A DNA stretch of 27,377 bases from Gammaproteobacteria bacterium (GTDB lineage: Bacteria; Pseudomonadota; Gammaproteobacteria; Steroidobacterales; Woeseiaceae). How positions within the stretch are numbered: the first letter of the stretch is position 1; each line of letters opens with the position of its first letter. The translations under genes and the position numbers were made by a program. The notes beneath the pieces are model-generated. The model saw only the letters and a list, made by a program, of their open reading frames with translations. It was not told the origin of the DNA and did no database searches. Positions 22,108-27,377 of this stretch are shown here, piece by piece. The stretch lies in NCBI GenBank assembly GCA_029881015.1, contig JAOUNK010000006.1:1-27377 (forward strand). Direction: 5' to 3'.

Positions 22108-25100
22108 TTACTGGATTATTAGCGGTTGCTCGATAGCATCGACCGCCTTGCGCTGGAATTCGGCAAAGTCGCGATAGTCCTCGGGCCCGAAGCGGTCCTC
22201 GGACGCCAGGTAATCGAAATCGATCTGCCAGCCACCGTCGTGGCGGCTAACCGCACGACGCCAGTTGCCAAACCGCGATTCCCCGCCGTTGGGTTTGCTG
22301 GCGGCCTCGTCGAGGCGCAATCCCGATGGCACCTTGACCGTGGTGACCGCGCGCAATCGCAGCGGGAAATGATGCTCAAACGGAAAACGCCGGTCCGCCA
22401 CCCGATCGAATTCGAGGTAGTAAGCCTCGAGGAACCCGGGCACCTCGAACGACCCGTCGTTGTCGACCGGCAGCGTGTAGCTGATCTCGACGACGAGGTC
22501 GTAGCCGGCATCGAAAATATTGTCGACGAAGTACTCCGTCAGCTCGGCGTCCGAATAGCGCGTGGCGACCCAGCGCTGCAGCGATGCCTGCATCTCCGAT
22601 GTTTCGATCGTGCGCAGCTGGCCCCGCAGGTCCGCTGCCTGGTATCCCGTGAAGCGTGCCGTCTCGGTCACATCCATGTAACCGTCAGCCCGTGGCTCGA
22701 CCACGCGCTCGACGTTGATACCGGTCAGGCCGGCCTCGTAGTCCGGAATCTCGATCAATTCCGGCGTCTCGCCCAGTTCCAGCGCGAAATTCCCGGCCAT
22801 GGATCGGGGCGGGAGTTGCCCGAGACGCAGATCCTTGTCCGTGGCATCGATAAACACGCGACCCTCCGCGGTATTCACGGCAACGATCATGTGATCGAAC
22901 TGGTCCGTGTTCGGCAGGCTGGGAACGACCTGCTGACTGAGGTTGACGAGCGCGAGCGACGCATCGAAGCCCGAGGCCCGCAAAAGTGAATAGAGGAGGA
23001 CCGCGTGATCCTTGCAGTCCCCGTAACGGTCACGCATCGTTTCCCGGGCGGTCTTGGGTATGTAGGCACGACGGCCGAACTCGATCGCCTCGTAATGAAT
23101 CTCGTCCTGTACATGGGCGCTCAGGATTTCTATCTGGCGCGATGGGCTGTCGACGCCTTCAACGAGTCGCCTGGCGCGGTCCGCGACGGTCGATACATCG
23201 AGCTTGTCCTGAATCTTGCCGAGGTACTCGGAACCGGCTTCGGTCCAGCTTTCGTTGACGGTACCGAGCCGTACCCAGGGCAGTATCTGGTCGACGAAGG
23301 GCTGCAGGGGCTCCCAGCGAAACGCGACCGGTTGCTGAACCTCGAAGACCAGGGACTTGCCGGACATTCGTGGTGGCTGCACGCCGCTGAGCCGGTACCT
23401 GAGTTTGTCGTGCTCACCGTTGACGAACACGGCGCTGTACTCGATGGGACGGTCACTGGACAGGTAAGCCGTCTCCAGCGGGAACGTGCCTTCCGCGACG
23501 GACGTCCGTTTGGTGACCACGGCCTCGATCACCGTACCCGGCGCAAGACTTGGCACCGGCATATGCACCGTTTTCTCGGTACTGGCTTCGTAGCCCGACT
23601 CGTTGTGTGTAATGTAGTACGTGTTGAGGTCGCCCTCGGCGATGACTTCGCCGTCCGCATCGCGCACGACCAGCGTGTTGACGTACAGCTGCTCGAAACT
23701 CGGGTCGAAGTCGAACTCGAGTGTACTGAACTGGGTCACCCCGTTGTCGTTGAGAATCCGGATCTTGCGGTACAGGGTCTCGCGCAACACGTCGCCGCCG
23801 TCGAAGTCGTACCCGGTAATCCGGGAAAGAAATACGGCACCGTAGCCTTCCTGCGTGCCGCGCAGATCCGATGCGTCGAAAATGCGGCGTAACCGGGTCG
23901 GCATGGCGACGGCATCGATCTCCTGGCTGATCGTCGTTGTGTCACCCTCACCCAGCATGTGATCGATGGCGTCGAGATACTCCCGGATCTTCGCATTGGC
24001 CGGTGAGAACTTGAGCGCTTCCTCGAAAGACTCCTGCGCCTTGCGGTAGGAACGTAGCTGGAATTCGGCATCGCCCTTGTAGAAATAGCTTTGCAGCGAC
24101 CGGTAGCCTTTCGCTATCAGTTCGTCGGCGACCAACAGCGTCTCCGCCGGACGGCCGGCTCTGTCCAGGAGCGACATGCGCTCATACGCAAGCTCCGCAT
24201 TGAACGGGCGCCCGGCCGTCATGCCCTCGAGAATCGCCAGTGCCTCGTCGTAACGCTCGCGGCGCGTCAGCAACTGTACCTTCAGTTTCAGGGTAGCGTC
24301 GTTCTTGGCATCCGCCGTGTACTTCTCGAAGGCGCGATCCAGGTCGTTCCAGCGGCCCGTATCGGCCAGCAGGTTCATGTAGGCCGAGAAGTCATCATCG
24401 TCGCGGTAATCCGTTGCGAACAACTCGTCGTAGATGGCCAGCGCTTTGGTAAGATCGTTTGTCTGGTAGGCGAGCCAGGCGTCCCAGCTGCGAACGACCC
24501 GGTTTTCCGCGAAAGGCCCCGTGCGCGGCGCAAGCCATTCCGCCGCTTCTTTGTAGGCATCGATCTCGACGAGCGCGCGAACGGCATTGACGGTGTACGC
24601 CTCGCTACCAGGAACCAGGGCGTTTGCCTGGCTGAAGTACGCGAAGGCATCCCGATACGCCCTGGCCTCGTAATAGTGCAAGCCATAGGCATTGACGAGG
24701 TAGGCATTGACGTCCTTTTCCGCCTGGTTGCGGTACTCACCCTGCAGGGCGCGTGGCTCACCGGTTATTTCAAAGTCCGTCCAGAGCTTCTCCAGGTCCT
24801 TTTTCACGGTCGAGCCGTCGGCGGGTCCCCACGCTGCCAGCGTGTACGCGCAGGCGTCGTTGGCAACGATCCACTGGTAGTAGAGGTACATCTCGCCGTC
24901 GGCCTCTTCGCGGCCAACCAGCATCTTGCCCTTCGCACCGTTCTTCTCGACGTCGCGTTCCTCGATGATGAACTTCGACGGATAGTCTTCGCCGAACTGC
25001 TGCATCGTGACGCGGTAGATCGCCTCGTTGGTCGGGCGCGGTCCGTCCCAGCATGCCGGCATCACCACGGCCCCGTAGTCGCGCGTCGCCAGCGCGCCGA

Positions 25101-25803
25101 AATCCGCGCCGTCGTTGGTCTCCTGCAGGTCGGTCCAGGCAAACCAGCTTCGGTCACGTGCGCGGAAGCGATAGCCGAAGGTCTCGGAACGGTAGTCCCG
25201 GACATCATCGGTGCCGGCGACAATCTGCTGGTTCTTTTCGGCATCGGCGACGGAGAAACCGGCGAGTACCTTGTCCGCCTCCGCAAGAACGACGTCGTCT
25301 CCCACGTTGGAGGCAAACGTCAACAGCTGGTAGGCGCGCAGCCCGTCAACATAGGCCGACAGCACATAAGTGATCGGCAGGGAGCCCGTCTCGGCGTAGA
25401 TGAACTTCTGGAAGACCTGCATCCCGCGCTCGTCGCGCAGGCCGATATCGGACTCTCCCCTGAATTCGCTCCCATCCTTGCTCGCGAGCGTGTCCTGCAT
25501 GCTGGCCAGCACCAGGTCGGCGTAGGTCTCGCTCGACATCCCGGCCCCCAGTTCCTCGGTGATGATCAGCGAGAACGCGTTCGGCTTGAATCGGATCGCT
25601 GCGAAACTGGCTTCGGGCACCTGGCTGGAAAAGTCGATATAGGTGTAGGCCTCGCCACCGAGATCAACCCGGTAGTTCATGGTCTCGCTTGCGAAGACAT
25701 CGACACGCTGGCCGGCCTTTGTCGTGTACTCGTTCGTGCCCTGGCCGACAGCGATGTGTGCGCACAACAGGAGGCAGAGAGTCGATGTTTTTGCAATGTT
25801 CAT
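22108..25803 (-). CDS. Exported TPR-DUF3857-transglutaminase-like protein
   Basis: The protein has 1231 residues from the ATG at 25801-25803; ATG 25809, two codons earlier, is equally possible and neither has a ribosome-binding site. A signal peptide (MNIAKTSTLCLLLCAHIAVGQ) sends it to the periplasm or beyond. Residues ~25-375 form an unrecognised alpha/beta region. About 395-650 are TPR-like helical repeats (AYVNAYGLHYYEARAYRDAFAYFSQANALVPGS in pieces, SYRKAQESFEEALKFSPANAKI). About 690-850 match DUF3857 (LYRKIRILNDNGVTQF). A transglutaminase-like domain follows with the triad C930 (YGDCKDHA), H971 (FDHMIVAV) and D986 (FIDATDK) intact. A C-terminal beta region ends the protein. Such proteins may cleave or crosslink peptide bonds, and the substrate is unknown. 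It runs into the ArsR promoter with no visible terminator. Confidence 0.85.
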   Translation of the reverse strand: MNIAKTSTLCLLLCAHIAVGQGTNEYTTKAGQRVDVFASETMNYRVDLGGEAYTYIDFSSQVPEASFAAIRFKPNAFSLIITEELGAGMSSETYADLVLASMQDTLASKDGSEFRGESDIGLRDERGMQVFQKFIYAETGSLPITYVLSAYVDGLRAYQLLTFASNVGDDVVLAEADKVLAGFSVADAEKNQQIVAGTDDVRDYRSETFGYRFRARDRSWFAWTDLQETNDGADFGALATRDYGAVVMPACWDGPRPTNEAIYRVTMQQFGEDYPSKFIIEERDVEKNGAKGKMLVGREEADGEMYLYYQWIVANDACAYTLAAWGPADGSTVKKDLEKLWTDFEITGEPRALQGEYRNQAEKDVNAYLVNAYGLHYYEARAYRDAFAYFSQANALVPGSEAYTVNAVRALVEIDAYKEAAEWLAPRTGPFAENRVVRSWDAWLAYQTNDLTKALAIYDELFATDYRDDDDFSAYMNLLADTGRWNDLDRAFEKYTADAKNDATLKLKVQLLTRRERYDEALAILEGMTAGRPFNAELAYERMSLLDRAGRPAETLLVADELIAKGYRSLQSYFYKGDAEFQLRSYRKAQESFEEALKFSPANAKIREYLDAIDHMLGEGDTTTISQEIDAVAMPTRLRRIFDASDLRGTQEGYGAVFLSRITGYDFDGGDVLRETLYRKIRILNDNGVTQFSTLEFDFDPSFEQLYVNTLVVRDADGEVIAEGDLNTYYITHNESGYEASTEKTVHMPVPSLAPGTVIEAVVTKRTSVAEGTFPLETAYLSSDRPIEYSAVFVNGEHDKLRYRLSGVQPPRMSGKSLVFEVQQPVAFRWEPLQPFVDQILPWVRLGTVNESWTEAGSEYLGKIQDKLDVSTVADRARRLVEGVDSPSRQIEILSAHVQDEIHYEAIEFGRRAYIPKTARETMRDRYGDCKDHAVLLYSLLRASGFDASLALVNLSQQVVPSLPNTDQFDHMIVAVNTAEGRVFIDATDKDLRLGQLPPRSMAGNFALELGETPELIEIPDYEAGLTGINVERVVEPRADGYMDVTETARFTGYQAADLRGQLRTIETSEMQASLQRWVATRYSDAELTEYFVDNIFDAGYDLVVEISYTLPVDNDGSFEVPGFLEAYYLEFDRVADRRFPFEHHFPLRLRAVTTVKVPSGLRLDEAASKPNGGESRFGNWRRAVSRHDGGWQIDFDYLASEDRFGPEDYRDFAEFQRKAVDAIEQPLIIQ

Positions 25804-25883
25804 GGGCATCGATTGTAACGGCAGCCCGTCGTACAGCGGAACGAAACAGTTCTCATACTGCACTTTAAGGCGCCCTGTTGTTA

Positions 25884-25889
25884 TATAAT
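25884..25889 (+). promoter_or_regulatory. -10 element of the cytochrome c5 gene
   Basis: A perfect TATAAT lies 65 bp before the TTG start of the cytochrome gene, in the 150-bp region that separates it from the divergent DUF3857 gene. No good -35 lies 16-18 bp upstream, so the promoter may need an activator. Confidence 0.5.
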
Positions 25890-25953
25890 CGCCCGCCATC
25901 GCCGGACGGAAGTCGGGCCGGAATATTCAATCAGCAAGCTCCGGAGCAGGAAG

Positions 25954-26466
25954 TTGAGTCGGGACCAGAAATTTTTTGACATGTATTCCCTCGTCATTGG
26001 CGTACTGGCCGTGGCCGCGATCGCGATCTACGTGATAGCCGCGAAGATGTCCGATGCGACGCAGGGCGTTTACACACGCGATACCGCCGAATACCAGGCG
26101 GCCATCGTTGAGAGCATCGCTCCGGTGGGCAAGGTGTACCTGCCCGGCGAGGAACAGGAAGCGGCACGCCCGGTCGTCGAGGCAGTGGCCGAGCCCGAGC
26201 CCGTGGCGGCGGCAATGACCGGACCTCAGGTATACAACTCGGCATGCAACGCCTGCCACGGTCTCGGCATCGCCGGTGCCCCGAAGGTGGGCGACGCAGC
26301 ACAGTGGACCGAGCGCATCGCGCAGGGCATGGACGTGCTGACGCGGCATGCCATCGAGGGTTTCCAGGGCGCCGCAGGCTTCATGCCGGCGAAGGGCGCT
26401 CGCCTGGATCTTTCCGATGAGGAAGTCGCCGACGCCGTGCAGTACATGGTCGACGAATCCTCTTAA
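25954..26466 (+). CDS. Membrane-anchored c5-type cytochrome c
   Basis: The protein has 170 residues. TTG 25954 is chosen because GGAG (25943-25946) lies 7 bp upstream; the next ATG (25981) has no ribosome-binding site and would start inside the membrane anchor. Residues 11-30 form a single uncleaved transmembrane helix. An acidic, Ala/Pro/Glu-rich linker (about 65-90) follows, then one heme domain with C98-N-A-C101-H102 and likely axial Met144 (GFMPAKG), in the cytochrome c5 pattern (HAIEGFQG, LSDEEVADAVQYM). It should shuttle electrons at the periplasmic face of the inner membrane towards a terminal oxidase. Its stop codon overlaps that of the convergent comM by 4 bp. Confidence 0.87.
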   Translation: MSRDQKFFDMYSLVIGVLAVAAIAIYVIAAKMSDATQGVYTRDTAEYQAAIVESIAPVGKVYLPGEEQEAARPVVEAVAEPEPVAAAMTGPQVYNSACNACHGLGIAGAPKVGDAAQWTERIAQGMDVLTRHAIEGFQGAAGFMPAKGARLDLSDEEVADAVQYMVDESS

Positions 26467-27377
26467 GGCCTCCGATCGAGACAACGCAGAGATAACGCCT
26501 CCGCAACGTGCGGCGGCGCTATTTTTGTTTTCCCGGCCAGGTCGGCAATCGTCCGCGACACTCGCAGGACGCGCTGGTGCGCGCGCGCCGACAGGTTGAA
26601 ACGATCCGCCGCGCCCTCGAGCAATGACCAGCAAGGGTCGTCAACGTCGCAGGCCGCCGCCAGCGCCTCTCCCTCGAGCCGCGCGTTGGCGATACCGGCA
26701 CGCTGCATTTGACATTGCCAAGCCGCGGCCACGCGCCCGGCGACAACCGCACTGCGCTCGCCGTCCGGGTCCCCGCGCAGCAGCTCTGTCGACGGCCGCA
26801 GCACTTCGACATGCAGGTCAATCCGGTCAAGCAGCGGTCCCGAGATCTTGTTCCGGTAGCTCACGACCCGGTCGGTACTGCAACGACAGTCGGACTGCGT
26901 GTCGCCAAGGTAGCCACAGGGACACGGGTTCATGGCCGCCACGAACTGAAAGCGCGCCGGAAACTCCGCCCGCATGCCGGCCCGGGCGATGGCGATGCTG
27001 CCGGTTTCCATGGGCTCTCGCAGCGCCTCGAGCACATTGCGATTGAACTCGGGCAGTTCGTCGAGAAAAAGCACGCCGTTGTGGGCACGCGAGATCTCGC
27101 CCGGACACAATCTCGGCCCGCCGCCGACCAGGGCCGCAGCCGACGCCGTGTGGTGTGGCGCTCGAAATGGCCGCCTGCCCCATTGTGCGGCAACGGCAGG
27201 CACACCGGCGATGGAATAGATCGCCGCCGTTTCCAGCGATTCGCGTCTCGACATGGGCGGCAGCAGCCCCGGCAGGCGTCGCGCGAGCATGCTCTTGCCG
27301 GTACCCGGCGGCCCGATCAGCAACACATTGTGATTGCCGGCCGCGGCGATCTCCAGGGCCCGTTTCGCGTTTTGCTG
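26463..27377 (-). CDS. comM: ComM/YifB Mg-chelatase-like AAA+ ATPase, N-terminus beyond window edge
   Basis: Only the C-terminal 305 residues are inside the window; full-length proteins are ~500, so the Lon-like N-terminal domain is outside. The visible part starts QQNAKRALEIAAAGNHNVLLIGPPGTGKSML, including the Walker A motif. It continues with GVLFLDELPEF (Walker B), the cysteine cluster MNPCPCGYLGD...CRC, LLDRIDLHVEV, and the C-terminal helical domain ending LSLRCLDRRP. ComM is a hexameric helicase that promotes branch migration when natural transformation integrates incoming DNA; the YifB family is broader. Its presence 5 kb from a type IV pilus operon is compatible with competence but does not prove it. 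Confidence 0.92.
   Translation of the reverse strand, partial: QQNAKRALEIAAAGNHNVLLIGPPGTGKSMLARRLPGLLPPMSRRESLETAAIYSIAGVPAVAAQWGRRPFRAPHHTASAAALVGGGPRLCPGEISRAHNGVLFLDELPEFNRNVLEALREPMETGSIAIARAGMRAEFPARFQFVAAMNPCPCGYLGDTQSDCRCSTDRVVSYRNKISGPLLDRIDLHVEVLRPSTELLRGDPDGERSAVVAGRVAAAWQCQMQRAGIANARLEGEALAAACDVDDPCWSLLEGAADRFNLSARAHQRVLRVSRTIADLAGKTKIAPPHVAEALSLRCLDRRP

Noticed and set aside
24091..25818. Open frame of 575 codons antisense to the DUF3857 gene
   Set aside because: Its translation is rich in Arg, Val, Gly and His with no recognisable domain, as expected for the opposite strand of a G+C-rich gene.
25804..25899. Longer N-terminus for the DUF3857 protein from ATG 25899
   Set aside because: It would place 32 polar residues before an obvious signal peptide and overlap the -10 of the divergent cytochrome gene.
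1..27377. tRNA, rRNA, CRISPR array, integrase or prophage signatures
   Set aside because: None was seen on reading both strands; all long intervals are explained by protein genes.

Overview
The window reads as chromosomal DNA of a G+C-rich, diderm, probably aerobic gammaproteobacterium. The evidence is a complete type IV pilus minor-pilin operon in the Pseudomonas-like order (fimT/U-pilV-pilW-pilX-pilY1-pilY2-pilE), a TonB-dependent receptor, a DUF4124 protein, comM and a c5-type cytochrome. The mix of pili, sulfide oxidation and proteolysis would suit a marine or sediment lineage such as Woeseiales or relatives. That placement is inference only. No rRNA, tRNA, CRISPR array or transposase gene was found, and no gene-free stretch exceeds about 230 bp.

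Layout. (1) 1-4054: a DUF885 zinc-peptidase-like protein cut by the left edge, a divergent DUF900 alpha/beta-hydrolase lipoprotein, and a second DUF885 protein. The second DUF885 gene seems to have lost its first ~130 codons at a REP-like hairpin (4059-4106). (2) 4130-9541: a TonB-dependent receptor with its own terminator, divergent from a LysR regulator that is followed by a DadA-type D-amino-acid dehydrogenase. This looks like an uptake/regulation/oxidation unit. (3) 9637-13990: a large MscS-family channel, a divergent type I sulfide:quinone oxidoreductase (sqr), a two-helix small membrane protein and a DUF4124 protein. (4) 14149-21288: the minor-pilin/PilY1 operon, tightly packed or overlapping, preceded by a CRP/Vfr-like palindrome. 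(5) 21320-22089: a DUF302 gene and an ArsR-family repressor whose cysteines match persulfide sensors of the SqrR/BigR/YgaV type. (6) 22108-27377: a large exported TPR-DUF3857-transglutaminase protein, a divergent membrane-anchored cytochrome c5, and comM cut by the right edge.

How the parts may work together. The best regulatory observation is that the same 24-bp palindrome frame, CTAA-N16-TTAG, lies upstream of sqr (11872-11895) and directly upstream of the ArsR repressor (22066-22089), about 10 kb away. With the repressor's C38/C104 pair (66 residues apart, as in SqrR C41/C107), this predicts a local sulfide/persulfide regulon of sqr, arsR and DUF302. The pilus operon and comM together would suit surface attachment and DNA uptake. 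The TonB receptor-LysR-DadA unit is a candidate scavenging system for D-amino acids or related compounds, with unknown substrate.
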